A stretch of 64,000 bases of DNA from Trinickia sp. Y13 (GTDB lineage: Bacteria; Pseudomonadota; Gammaproteobacteria; Burkholderiales; Burkholderiaceae): assembly GCF_029522115.1 (NCBI RefSeq), contig NZ_JAKWFK010000002.1, positions 599,784 through 663,783 of the forward strand, in the 5' to 3' direction. The notes beneath the pieces were generated by a model. It was not told where the DNA came from and did not search any database. It was given only the letters and a program-made list of their open reading frames with translations. Positions within the stretch are counted from its first letter, which is position 1, and each line of letters opens with the position of its first letter. Shown piece by piece: positions 16,737 through 25,299 of the stretch. The position numbers and the translations under genes were made by a program.

Positions 16737-17405
16737 TCAAAGCCCTTTGCGCAAGAAAGCATCGGCGTATTCGATGCGATTTCCCATCGCGGGGGTCCCC
16801 GCCTGCTCGAAGTCCCTCTCCCAAACCCTTGCCGCTTCGCCGGCAGTCGACGTTTGCTTGATATCGCGAATCGTCTTGCTGTAGGGCCCATCGAGCTCTT
16901 GGTTCATGTAGCCGATGTTGGCCTGAAGGCTGCCGGGGTCGAGACCGTGCTTTCTTGCATATTCGATCTCGGCCGCCTTGCGGCTCCCATCCCATTGCGC
17001 CAACCCATAGCCGGCGCCGCCCGAGCAATCGCCGTTCGGAGCACCCCGTCTGCCGCCTTGGTTGACGTTGCATTGCATCCCGCTTTCCTGCTGCATATTG
17101 CCCAGCACGCCCGCAGCCTGCGTGGGCGTCAGACCATAGCGCTGCTCGAGATCGGATGCAACGGCCTGGGCCGCGTCGTTCGACGAAATAGTGGGTACGG
17201 TGGACGATCCCTGCCGGTACGGTTGCGAGGTCCCACCGCCGCTCCACGAGCCTCCCCCGTACGACGATAAATATTTCATCAATAGCTGCCCGATGAGCTG
17301 GAGCAGCATGAGCTCTAATTGGCCGAACCCTTGGTCGCCGCCATTGGTTGGGAAAAGATCGGATACCTGCGCTTGACTCTCAGCTAACGGCACGGAAATC
17401 GTCAT
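16737..17405 (-). CDS. Phage tail lysozyme-domain protein, likely secreted
   Basis: 222 residues. The N-terminal 100 residues lack a signal peptide and contain GFGQLELMLLQLIGQLLMKYLSSYGGGSW (a hydrophobic helix then a Gly/Ser linker). From about 100 the lysozyme-like domain runs YGLTPTQAAGVLGNMQQESG, with a catalytic-type Glu, then GYGLAQWD and a C-terminal helix pair. This matches the phage-tail-lysozyme family (Phage_lysozyme2). The N-terminus resembles type III-exported harpin-like or accessory proteins more than phage tail proteins, so it may be a secreted muramidase. No phage genes adjoin. Confidence 0.75.
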   Translation of the reverse strand: MTISVPLAESQAQVSDLFPTNGGDQGFGQLELMLLQLIGQLLMKYLSSYGGGSWSGGGTSQPYRQGSSTVPTISSNDAAQAVASDLEQRYGLTPTQAAGVLGNMQQESGMQCNVNQGGRRGAPNGDCSGGAGYGLAQWDGSRKAAEIEYARKHGLDPGSLQANIGYMNQELDGPYSKTIRDIKQTSTAGEAARVWERDFEQAGTPAMGNRIEYADAFLRKGL

Positions 17406-17674
17406 GACCCGCCTCTCCGCCTACACTCATCGAAGCACGATAGGAGTACGCAGCCTGCCCTCGCATGATGTCGGGCTCGCCGGAAACCAACTCGAAGGCG
17501 TATTGCCTGGTGACGGCTCGACATCGTCGAGCCAATGGCAGATCGCCTCACGTGAACCCATAATGCATTAAATGCAAAATGGGCAATGCCTGAGGTGCGA
17601 ATACGCGGCTAGGCGCGCGAAGCGGGCAACCCCCCCCGTCGCCATGCGAGCGCGCCATCCGGTTCACCGCCCCG

Positions 17675-18034
17675 CTACGGCTTCGCAACGTGCCAAACCC
17701 CGGCAAACCCATCCCCGTTCTTCTCACCCGCCATCTTGTCGCCTGCGAAGCGATAAAGCGGATGCCCTTCATAAGTCCACTGGTGTTTGCCGTCGGCGGC
17801 GGCAATGAGCCCCCACTGTCCGCTCGGCTTGTCGTAGGCATCGGCGAGCGCGGCGGGCCATTTCGCCACGCAGCCGCCGGTGCAGGCGCTCTTGCCCGCG
17901 GTCGTGTCTTTGTCGAATGTGTAGAGCGTCATGCCTTCGTCGTCGACCACCATCCCATTCGCAATCTTCGGCGGCTCCGCGAACGATGCGGTCGATACAG
18001 CGCACGCTACGACACACAGCAAGGTCTTGATCAT
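17675..18034 (-). CDS. Secreted COG4315-type protein with paired YTFDKD repeats
   Basis: 119 residues. An N-terminal Sec signal peptide (MIKTLLCVVACAVSTASFA) is followed by the family core MTLYTFDKDTTAGKSACTGG / CVAKWPAAL and HPLYRFAGDK. These short periplasmic proteins are widespread and of unknown function, often near redox or ECF-sigma genes. The start at 18032-18034 is set by GGAGA eight bases upstream; longer frames are unlikely. It probably belongs to the same unit as yceI and the sigma/anti-sigma pair upstream. Confidence 0.9.
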   Translation of the reverse strand: MIKTLLCVVACAVSTASFAEPPKIANGMVVDDEGMTLYTFDKDTTAGKSACTGGCVAKWPAALADAYDKPSGQWGLIAAADGKHQWTYEGHPLYRFAGDKMAGEKNGDGFAGVWHVAKP

Positions 18035-18069
18035 GATCGGTCTCCAGTTGCAATACGGGAACGCAATGA

Positions 18070-18699
18070 CTAGGGATTCGCCCGCTCCCTGACGAATTCG
18101 ACGTAAATCCTCATGTGGACATCGTCGCCAACCGCGGCAGGCCACCTCGATAGTCCGAATGCCGCTCGGCTGAAATGGCCGTCAGCCGAAAAAGCAAGCG
18201 GTCGCGCATCGCCGGGCGCGCCGCGCGGCGTTTCATCGAACGTCACGACGAGCGTAACCGGGCGCGTCGTCGTACGAATCGTCAGCTGACCCTCCAACAG
18301 GCCGCTCGAGGCGCCCGTGCGCACGAACCGCGTACTGACGAAGCGAATCGACGGGTAGCGCGCCGCGTCGAGCATCTCATCGCCTTCGACGATCCCAGCC
18401 ACGAACGGCATGTTCGTTTCGAGGCTCGCCGCATCGATCGTCACGCTCACGCGCGCGGCGGCAAGGCCGTCCTCGGCCCCCGCTAGCTGCGCTCGCATAC
18501 GGCCAAACCGCATCGAGAGCCGCGAGTGCCACAAGTACTTGACGTCGAACGCCACGCCCGATCGCGCGGGGTCCAGCCGATACCGCTCCAGCGCGACACT
18601 GTCGCTTGCATTGCCGCTCGCAACGGCAACGCCGAGCGCCGCGCAGGCAACGCACGTCACCCGCGCGATTGCCTTTAGCCATGCACCCAACGCACTCAT
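18070..18699 (-). CDS. YceI family periplasmic protein
   Basis: About 209 residues with an N-terminal signal segment (ARVTCVACAALGVAVASGNA). It then has the YceI lipocalin-like barrel: YRLDPARSGVAFDVKYLWHSRLSMRFG, VSVTIDAASLETN, FVSTRFV, and GLSRWPAAVGDDVHMRI at the end. YceI proteins bind isoprenoid-like amphiphiles in the periplasm. The start at 18697-18699 is chosen for AGAGGA six bases upstream; an in-frame ATG at 18733 lacks a site. It lies 43 bases after the anti-sigma gene and is likely cotranscribed. Confidence 0.93.
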   Translation of the reverse strand: MSALGAWLKAIARVTCVACAALGVAVASGNASDSVALERYRLDPARSGVAFDVKYLWHSRLSMRFGRMRAQLAGAEDGLAAARVSVTIDAASLETNMPFVAGIVEGDEMLDAARYPSIRFVSTRFVRTGASSGLLEGQLTIRTTTRPVTLVVTFDETPRGAPGDARPLAFSADGHFSRAAFGLSRWPAAVGDDVHMRIYVEFVRERANP

Positions 18700-18741
18700 G
18701 GTCCTCTCGTGGCCGCGCCAATCTTTCAGCGTCATGCGTCT

Positions 18742-19542
18742 TTATCGCCACTGCTCGGGCTGGCCGCCGAGATCGCCGCATACGTCCACGGCGATCGCAC
18801 GCAGTCGGTCCTGCGCAATCTCTCCCGAGAGCGCATAAGCCGTCTGCCGGCTCACCCAGTAATACGTGCGGCGCTCGCCCTGGCGCCAGAGCCGAACCGG
18901 CGCCTCGCGAGGCGCCGCCGCACTCACATACAGCGCAAGTCTTTCGCCGTCGCGGCTTTCATACATGAACTGCGCGGCTGGGCCGCCGCCTATGCCCGGC
19001 AATAATCGCCCGCCGAGGAACGAATAGCCGTACTCGTCGAGAGACGGCACGGAAAGGGGGCGATTCAAGCGCTTCGAGAGCCAACCGACGAGCGCTCCCT
19101 CGCGCGAGCCCGCAACTTCAACCGCATGTTGCCGTTCAGGGGCGTAGACCGCATAGGCGAGGTCGGCCTGCCGAGCGAATGCCATCTGCGCAGCCGGTGG
19201 CGCACGATAAACCGCAAGCCCACCGGCAAACCACGCGAGCGCAGCACCCGCTGCGAGCGAGCACGCAGCCAAAGCGGCTTGCCGCCACCACGGTGTGCGT
19301 GTGCGCAGCACGATGCAGGGGCCGTTCGTTTGCGCCGCGGGATCGGCAAACAGCGCCCGCAATGCAGCGCGCTGCGCGCGGTAATGCGCGACGCGACTCG
19401 CCGCACCGGGGTCGGCAGCGAGCCGCTCGGCGACAGCCCGGCGTTCCGCTTCCGGCAGTTCGCCATCGACGAACGCCGACAGCGCGTCGAGTTCCGTTTC
19501 GCTGAAGCCATCCGGGGGCGTGGGGTGAGAATCGTCGCTCAT
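18742..19542 (-). CDS. Anti-sigma factor, membrane-anchored
   Basis: 266 residues. The cytoplasmic N-terminus (residues 10-65) has the anti-sigma/zinc-finger-like helical pattern SETELDALSAFVDGELPEAERRAVAERL, but no HxxxCxxC motif. One membrane helix lies at about 88-110 (AALAACSLAAGAALAWFAGG), followed by a periplasmic domain with RDGERLALYVSA. It should hold the adjacent sigma factor until a periplasmic signal arrives. The start overlaps the sigma stop (ATGA at 19539-19542), so the two are coupled. A long upstream extension of the frame is rejected. Confidence 0.9.
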   Translation of the reverse strand: MSDDSHPTPPDGFSETELDALSAFVDGELPEAERRAVAERLAADPGAASRVAHYRAQRAALRALFADPAAQTNGPCIVLRTRTPWWRQAALAACSLAAGAALAWFAGGLAVYRAPPAAQMAFARQADLAYAVYAPERQHAVEVAGSREGALVGWLSKRLNRPLSVPSLDEYGYSFLGGRLLPGIGGGPAAQFMYESRDGERLALYVSAAAPREAPVRLWRQGERRTYYWVSRQTAYALSGEIAQDRLRAIAVDVCGDLGGQPEQWR

Positions 19543-20060
19543 CTGGTATTTCTCACTGCTTTCAACGAGGGCGCGTGACGCGGCGAACCATCGGCAAGCA
19601 ATTGCCGCATATGCTCGCGGGCGCGCGCCAGCCGCGACATCACCGTGCCGATCGGCACGCCGAGCACTGCCGAGACCTCCTGATAACTCAACTCTTCCAC
19701 GCAGGCGAGCAGAAGCACTTCCCGCTGCTCGAACGACAAGCGGTAAAGCATGCGCTGGACGTCGCGCAGCACGAGCGAGTCGACTTGGCCGCTCGGCGCC
19801 TCGAGCCCTTGCCACAGCGCATGTTCGCTATCGATCGCGGTTTCACGGCGCGCACGCAGCTGATCGATATAGAGATGGCGCAGAATCGTCAGCAACCACG
19901 CGCGCAGGTTGCTATCAGGGCGGAAAGCGCGCACGCGCGTGAGCGCACGCTCGGCCGTGTCCTGCACCAAGTCGTCTGCCCAAGCCGAATCGCCCGTCAA
20001 CGCGCGCGCATACCGCCGCAACTGCGGAAGCCACCCGACGACGTCAGCTTCGAAGCTCAC
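19539..20060 (-). CDS. ECF-type RNA polymerase sigma factor
   Basis: A 173-residue sigma-70 family protein of the extracytoplasmic-function group. Region 2 is visible as DLVQDTAERALTRVRAF...LRAWLLTILRHLYID (core binding and -10 recognition). Region 4 is LSFEQREVLLLACVEELSYQEVSAVLGVPIGTVMSRLARAREHM (-35 recognition). It heads a unit with anti-sigma, YceI and the COG4315 protein, suggesting envelope or redox stress control. A small lipoprotein gene lies just upstream on the same strand. Confidence 0.96.
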   Translation of the reverse strand: MSFEADVVGWLPQLRRYARALTGDSAWADDLVQDTAERALTRVRAFRPDSNLRAWLLTILRHLYIDQLRARRETAIDSEHALWQGLEAPSGQVDSLVLRDVQRMLYRLSFEQREVLLLACVEELSYQEVSAVLGVPIGTVMSRLARAREHMRQLLADGSPRHAPSLKAVRNTR

Positions 20061-20075
20061 TGAAGAACACCTCGC

Positions 20076-20237
20076 TCAGTAACCACCGCTGCCGCTTCCG
20101 CCACTACTGGCGCCACTGCCATAGCCACCGCTCGTCGATTGCCCCGACGAGGACATGCCGCTCATCGATCCGCAGCCAGCGGACAACACGAGCGCAAGCA
20201 CGCTGAATACGGCAAAAAGCATCCGCATCGATCTCAT
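20076..20237 (-). CDS. Small Ser/Gly-rich lipoprotein
   Basis: A 53-residue precursor. MRSMRMLFAVFSVLALVLSAGC is a lipoprotein signal with lipobox LSAGC; the mature part is nearly all Ser and Gly (SGGYGSGASSGGSGSGGY). AGGAGG five bases upstream fixes the start at 20235-20237. It lies 15 bases before the sigma gene and may be its first cistron. The function is unknown, and the low-complexity tail could be a flexible tether. Confidence 0.85.
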   Translation of the reverse strand: MRSMRMLFAVFSVLALVLSAGCGSMSGMSSSGQSTSGGYGSGASSGGSGSGGY

Positions 20238-20479
20238 CTCCGCCTCCTTAGCGTCCAAGGACATGGCATAAACGGTCCGCGTACGTACCTTATTCCATGA
20301 GAGCAGAAAAAGATGGGCTCGTATGTTGGGCGCTGTCGATCCTTTGAGGCGCCGCTTCTTTTACCGGCTAAAGTTCCCGCATGTGTGGGGCGCGGATTGG
20401 AGCCGACGGTCGTATCGACGTTGCCGTGACCCACCATCCAACGCCGGCTAGCGCCGACGCATTCGAGAGGACAAAACAC

Positions 20480-21142
20480 ATGACGCGATTCGTTTTGGTG
20501 CCAGGCGGTTGGCACGGAGGTTGGGCCTTCGATGCCGTCAGCAAGCTGTTGACGAGCACGGGCCACGAAGTTCAGGCGCTCACGCTTTCAGGGCTCGGCG
20601 AAGAGGCTTCGGCCGGTATCAATCTAGACCGCCATATCGAAGACGTAGTGCAGGCGATTCGTAAGCAGGATACCCCCGCCGTTCTCGTGGGGCACTCGTA
20701 CGGGGGAATGGTCATCACGGGCGCGGCGGACAAGGAACCGTCGCGTGTAGCGGCCCTCGTCTACGCCGACGCCTATGTGCCGGACAGCGGAGCATCGGTT
20801 TGGTCGCTCACCAGCCACGTCTATCGGGAACGCTTCATAGCGGGCGTGGCAGCAGACGGCTTCAATTGCACGCCCCCGGCGCATCTCGATAGCCGATGCC
20901 GGCCCCATCCCATCGCCACCTTTCTGCAAGCAATCAAGCTAACCGGCCATTGGCGCGATATCCGCAGCAAGACCTTCGTTGCCGCGTTCGGCTGGGAGGC
21001 GAGTCCGTTTCTCGACCTGTACGAGCGTCTGCGACGCGATCCTGAATGGGCCACGCATCGGCTCGATTGCGCACACGATATTCCGCGGCTAGCCCCCGAG
21101 GCATTCACCGATATTCTCTTGAAGACTTCGGCGACGATGTGA
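20480..21142 (+). CDS. Alpha/beta hydrolase (MenH/salicylate-esterase-like)
   Basis: 220 residues beginning MTRFVLVPGGWHGGWAFDAV, with an oxyanion loop HGGW. The nucleophile elbow VGHSYGGM is near residue 74, with the catalytic His expected in the segment THRLDCAHDIPRLAPEAF near the C-terminus. It most resembles small esterases of the methylesterase/MenH group. The ATG at 20480 follows GAGAGG nine bases upstream. It is monocistronic, and the substrate is unknown. Confidence 0.9.
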   Translation: MTRFVLVPGGWHGGWAFDAVSKLLTSTGHEVQALTLSGLGEEASAGINLDRHIEDVVQAIRKQDTPAVLVGHSYGGMVITGAADKEPSRVAALVYADAYVPDSGASVWSLTSHVYRERFIAGVAADGFNCTPPAHLDSRCRPHPIATFLQAIKLTGHWRDIRSKTFVAAFGWEASPFLDLYERLRRDPEWATHRLDCAHDIPRLAPEAFTDILLKTSATM

Positions 21143-21277
21143 AGCCGCGCGCATGCAACATGTGCGAGGATGCGGCCTGTGGCAGGCCTACCCGACCCAC
21201 TGCGTGCGAGCGTACCGACGATAGGCGCCTCGGTCAGTTGGCGTTGTGACGTGAATTCTTATAAATGCGAGGAGACC

Positions 21278-21892
21278 ATGCCATTTCAAGCAGTTCCTGG
21301 AAGCGATGACGGATCCGGCGGCAATTTTCCGTCTGAACTGAGGACTTTTTTCAATCAATGCGGTTCCCGGCATTACCACGGATGCCTGACATTTTCCGAC
21401 AGCCGCCACAGGGAGAGAGCCGTCCCCATCTTCCACGACGACTGTCTCGAAGGGAAGCCAGCGACATACACTCTCTTGCAACGGCTTCGCAAGGCGATGC
21501 GGACGAACAGCCTCGCTCACAGCTTCGAAGTCAATGCTCGCTCGATACATCAGAACGAGCATGGCTATTTGCCGTTCAAGGATGACGGGCCGGTACTCCG
21601 GCACGAGGTCAGTGCGCCGGTCATCCGGAACGCCGCGGTGACCGTCGGCGCATTGCCGCATAATCAAGCGTCGGCCGGCGCGACGACCCAAGGGCAATTC
21701 ATGGAATACACGTGCCAAGACGGTATGCACGTGCAATGCCGACTCGTCGTCGACTACCGTTTCGGTTTTGTCTACATGACCTTTGGGCACTATCACGCGG
21801 ATTCGTTTGCGCTACTGATCCGCTCTCCGGCAGAACTGTACTTCGAGGTCATGCCGACTCTGTCTGCGCTAGACGCCCGTTTCGTGCAATAA
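21278..21892 (+). CDS. Hypothetical cytosolic protein
   Basis: 204 residues, not recognised. It starts MPFQAVPGSDDGSGGNFPS with a good GAGGAGA site. There is no signal peptide or membrane helix. The C-terminal half is strand-rich (MEYTCQDGMHVQCRLVVDYRF, then VYMTFGHYHADSFALLI). It sits between the hydrolase and a LysR remnant. The N-terminal Gly/Ser/Pro-rich leader is reminiscent of translocated proteins, but that is weak. Confidence 0.7.
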   Translation: MPFQAVPGSDDGSGGNFPSELRTFFNQCGSRHYHGCLTFSDSRHRERAVPIFHDDCLEGKPATYTLLQRLRKAMRTNSLAHSFEVNARSIHQNEHGYLPFKDDGPVLRHEVSAPVIRNAAVTVGALPHNQASAGATTQGQFMEYTCQDGMHVQCRLVVDYRFGFVYMTFGHYHADSFALLIRSPAELYFEVMPTLSALDARFVQ

Positions 21893-21942
21893 CCGGGGCG
21901 AGGATAAATGGATGCAGGCCGGGCTTCACCGACAAGGCGGGG

Positions 21943-22257
21943 TCACGGCTCGCTGCCCCGACCCAACGTTTCCTGTAGAAAGGCGATAAAACTGACCAGC
22001 TTCGGTGGCAGGTGCGCATCGGGCAGATGCACCACATGTACAGGCCACGTGGGAGGCGGCCAGTCGGGAAAAAGCCGAACGAGCCGCCCCGCATCCAAAT
22101 CGTCCTGCAGCATCACCTGCGGTTGCAGAATGATGCCCAATCCCGCAAGCGCGGCTTCTCGAAGCGCAAGCCCGCCGTTCACATCGAGACGACCGCGCAC
22201 CGCGATGCGCTCTACGCCCTTGCCGTCGGGAGAGCGAGCGTCACCAGGTGACTCGCC
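21943..22257 (-). pseudogene. LysR-family regulator, C-terminal fragment
   Basis: About 100 codons matching only the end of a LysR effector domain: RGRLDVNGGLALREAALAG, LGIILQPQVMLQDDL and GRLVRLFPDWPPPTWPVHVVH. The frame opens directly after the stop codon of the oxidoreductase gene at 22258, with no start and no DNA-binding domain. A deletion has therefore fused the tail of a regulator to the 3' end of the oxidoreductase gene. Confidence 0.82.
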
Positions 22258-23244
22258 TCACGCTACGTCCACCACGATTTTCCCCCGTGCGGTGCCATTC
22301 GTTATGGCGTCGTAGGCGAGTTCCGCGGATCCTAGGTCGAACCGGCGAGGATCGAGATTCGGCATGAGCTTGCCGGCTTCCGCCAGTCGTGCGGCTTCGC
22401 GCAGCATCGCTCCGTGGTGCGCGCGATGCAGGCCCGTCAGGAGCGGATAAAGCGTGAACACGCCTGAGTATGTGGCTTCGCGAAACGAGAGCGGAGCCAG
22501 CGAATGCGTGCCCCAACCCAATGCGCTGACCACATGGCCAAAATGCTTGACCGCGGCGAACGAAGCGTCGAGCGTTGCGCCGCCAACGGTGTCGACCACC
22601 ACATCGAAACCTGCGCCCTGCGTCAATGATGCGACGTATTGCTCGACGGACTGCGCCCGGTAATCGATCGGCGTAGCGCCAAGACGCGCAATGAGATCTT
22701 GGTCCCCGGCGCTGCCTGTCGCGAAGACCTGTGCGCCGAGCGCGCGCGCCAGCTGCACCGAGACGTGCCCGACACCCCCTGCTCCTCCCTGCACCAGCAC
22801 GGTTTGCCCCGCTTGCAAATGCGCCCGGTCGACGATGCCGGAATACGACGTGATAAACGCGAGGGGCAGTGCCGCGGCTTCGCGCATCGAGAGATTGGCC
22901 GGATGGATCGCGAGCAGATCAGTATCGACCACCGCATACTCGGCCAGCGAGCCTTGAATGCCCCCGACGCCGCCCGTCATCCCGTACACCTTGTCGCCGA
23001 CATTAAAAGCGGTGACGCCGGGGCCTATGGCGTCGACAACGCCGGCCATATCGATGCCGAGCACCAGCGGCAGTGGATGTTTCGCATGCGCCGCGCTTCC
23101 GGCGCGGATCTTGGTGTCGAGCGGGTTGAGGCCGCTCGCGGCAATGCGCACCCGCACCTGACCGTGCGCGGGCTGCGGTATCGAGATTTCCGTCAATTCG
23201 AGCCGGCCGTTGTAGCGACTGAGGACGAGCGCCTGCATGGACAT
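22258..23244 (-). CDS. Zinc-independent NADP-dependent quinone oxidoreductase-like MDR protein
   Basis: A 328-residue medium-chain dehydrogenase/reductase. An N-terminal GroES-like domain (ALVLSRYNGRLELTEISIPQ, SGLNPLDTKIRAG) is followed by a Rossmann domain with VLVQGGAGGVGHVSVQLARALGA near residue 150. It lacks the zinc-ligand pattern of alcohol dehydrogenases, matching QOR/zeta-crystallin-like enzymes. The ATG at 23242-23244 is favoured by AGGAA six bases upstream. It is divergent from a LysR gene (23345), its likely regulator. Confidence 0.93.
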   Translation of the reverse strand: MSMQALVLSRYNGRLELTEISIPQPAHGQVRVRIAASGLNPLDTKIRAGSAAHAKHPLPLVLGIDMAGVVDAIGPGVTAFNVGDKVYGMTGGVGGIQGSLAEYAVVDTDLLAIHPANLSMREAAALPLAFITSYSGIVDRAHLQAGQTVLVQGGAGGVGHVSVQLARALGAQVFATGSAGDQDLIARLGATPIDYRAQSVEQYVASLTQGAGFDVVVDTVGGATLDASFAAVKHFGHVVSALGWGTHSLAPLSFREATYSGVFTLYPLLTGLHRAHHGAMLREAARLAEAGKLMPNLDPRRFDLGSAELAYDAITNGTARGKIVVDVA

Positions 23245-23344
23245 GGTCATTTCCTTTTCGATGGAACAAACAAGGGGATACGTGCAGAATGGACCATGCG
23301 AGAATGCATGTACATCAACGTTATCGCATGAGATCCAAACGAAA

Positions 23345-24214
23345 ATGAATGGCATGAACTTGGACTGGAGCGACGTCCGGATCTTTTTGGCGATTGCTCG
23401 CTGCGGCACGCTGGGGGCGGCCGCAAAGCGCGTTGGACAGACCCAGCCAACCATGGGCCGCCGGTTGCGCGCGCTCGAGCAAGACCTAGGACACACGCTG
23501 TTTCAGCGCACCAGCGATGGCTTCGTCCTGACAGACGAAGGCGCGGCCGTGCTGTCCTATGCCGAGAGAATGGAAGAGGAAGCGCTTGGCTTCGCGCGGG
23601 CGCTAACCGGCAAGGAAACGCAGCTAATCGGGCTGCTGCGGGTTTCGTCGTCGGACTGGTTCGGCATACACATCCTCACGCCGGTGTTCGCGCGCTTTCT
23701 GGCAAAACACCCGGGTATCTCGCTGGAACTCGTCACGGATTCGCGCCTGTACAACCTCGCTCGGCGCGAAGCGGATCTGGTGTTCCGCATCACCCCCTTC
23801 GACGAACCCGACGTCATCCAGCGCAAGCTCATGCACATCGACTACGCGTTGTACGGGCATGTCGATCAGGTCCCGCCTTCACGCGGAGACGGTGACGGTC
23901 ATAAGCTCATCAGCATGGACAGCGCGTTCGGCTCGCTGCCGGACGTCGAGTGGGTCAGGCGCATGCTGCCCAAGGCGAAGATTGTGTTTGGCAGCAACAA
24001 TCGCAGCGTGCAGGCGCGCATGTGTGTCGAAGGAAGCGGCTTCGCCGTGCTGCCTTGCCCGCTTGGCGACGCCACGCCCGAACTTCGGCGAATCGATCTT
24101 GGCGAGGCGCCGCCGGGGCGCGATGTCTGGCTTGGCTATCATCGCGATCTGCGTCGCGTCGCGCGACTACGGGCACTTCTGGATGCGACGATCGAGGCGT
24201 TGGCGAGCGTTTGA
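23345..24214 (+). CDS. LysR-family transcriptional regulator
   Basis: 289 residues. The N-terminal HTH DVRIFLAIARCGTLGAAAKR / VGQTQPTMGRRLRALEQDL is followed by a LysR effector domain starting about residue 90 (LIGLLRVSSSDWFG). Two ATGs (23345, 23354) are possible; the first is used. It is divergently oriented from the oxidoreductase gene across 100 bases, so it probably regulates that gene and itself. Confidence 0.93.
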   Translation: MNGMNLDWSDVRIFLAIARCGTLGAAAKRVGQTQPTMGRRLRALEQDLGHTLFQRTSDGFVLTDEGAAVLSYAERMEEEALGFARALTGKETQLIGLLRVSSSDWFGIHILTPVFARFLAKHPGISLELVTDSRLYNLARREADLVFRITPFDEPDVIQRKLMHIDYALYGHVDQVPPSRGDGDGHKLISMDSAFGSLPDVEWVRRMLPKAKIVFGSNNRSVQARMCVEGSGFAVLPCPLGDATPELRRIDLGEAPPGRDVWLGYHRDLRRVARLRALLDATIEALASV

Positions 24215-24293
24215 GCGCGGCTCGCATTGCGCCTTGCCGCACTCGAACATGCCGGGTCCCGTTGCGCGCCGCCTCACCTCTGTTTGGGGTCCG

Positions 24294-25148
24294 CTATGCG
24301 TCCTCGAAGCCCGTTGACGACGACACCGCTCGCCACGCTTCTGTTTCCGCCGCAACGAAGGCACTCTTCTGTTCGATTGCCGCAAGCGTGTCGTTGCCTA
24401 GCGGCAAGCGCACAGGCGGCGTGCCGCTATCCACCAGTTTGACGACCGCTGCGGCGAGCTTCGCCGGATCGCCCGGTTGCTGGCGATTCAGCCCGCCGGC
24501 ACGCGCGCGAGTCGCGCCGGAAGTCGCGGCGTAGTCGTCGATCACGTGGGGCGCTATGGCGAGCGACGAAGCGTCGAGGAAGTCCGTGCGAAAGTAGCCC
24601 GGCTCGATCACGGTCACATGAATGCCAAGCGGCGCGAGTTCCGCGTGCAGCGCTTCGGTCAGGCCTTCGACGGCGAACTTGGTCGAGCAATACGCACCGA
24701 ATCCAGCCACCGCGCGAAAGCCGCCGATCGACGAGACGTTGATCACGTGGCCCGAGCGCTGCGCACGCAGCTTCGGCAAGACGGCCCGGGTAACGTTGAG
24801 CAGCCCGAACACATTGGTGTCGTACATTCTGCGCACGTCGGCATCGCTCGATTCTTCGACCGCGCCAAGCAGGCCGAAGCCCGCGTTGTTCACCAGCACG
24901 TCGATGCGGCCGAAATGCGCGACACCCATTTCCACAGCGGCGCGCGCCTGTGCTTCATCGGTCACGTCGAGTTTGACGGCAAAAACTGCCGGGTTATCGC
25001 CGAACCGTGCCGTCACGGCTTTCGTATCGCGGCCGGTTGCGATCACCGCATCGCCCGCAGCCAACGCCGCTTCTGCGATCTTGGCGCCGAGACCGCGCGC
25101 CGCGCCGGTGATCAACCATACCCGTCTGAACTGTTTCGCTTCATTCAT
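24294..25148 (-). CDS. Short-chain dehydrogenase/reductase
   Basis: A classical SDR of 284 residues. The cofactor loop is TGAARGLG at 14-21, NNAG is near residue 88, and the catalytic triad has Ser in NVSSIGGFR and YxxxK in YCSTKFAVE. Lack of the acidic residue after the second strand and RD in TGRD suggest NADP preference. The substrate is unknown. It is divergent from the LysR gene at 25300, which is its probable regulator. Confidence 0.94.
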   Translation of the reverse strand: MNEAKQFRRVWLITGAARGLGAKIAEAALAAGDAVIATGRDTKAVTARFGDNPAVFAVKLDVTDEAQARAAVEMGVAHFGRIDVLVNNAGFGLLGAVEESSDADVRRMYDTNVFGLLNVTRAVLPKLRAQRSGHVINVSSIGGFRAVAGFGAYCSTKFAVEGLTEALHAELAPLGIHVTVIEPGYFRTDFLDASSLAIAPHVIDDYAATSGATRARAGGLNRQQPGDPAKLAAAVVKLVDSGTPPVRLPLGNDTLAAIEQKSAFVAAETEAWRAVSSSTGFEDA

Positions 25149-25299
25149 GATCTGTGTTTCCGCTTGATGGTTGAACGGTGAACAAAGTTTAGGGAGGCAC
25201 GTTGCTGCTCACTAGGCGGCAAACTGCAGATTGATAATCCAAATTCACTTGCTAATCGACCGCTCATTCGCAAGAATATTGAGCCAACCTGGAGTGCAG

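Noticed and set aside
6137..17674. Second att site for the island (copy of the tRNA-Lys 3' end)
   Set aside because: Read through for the sequence CACTCACGCCCCACCA and near matches; none was found, so no right boundary is claimed.
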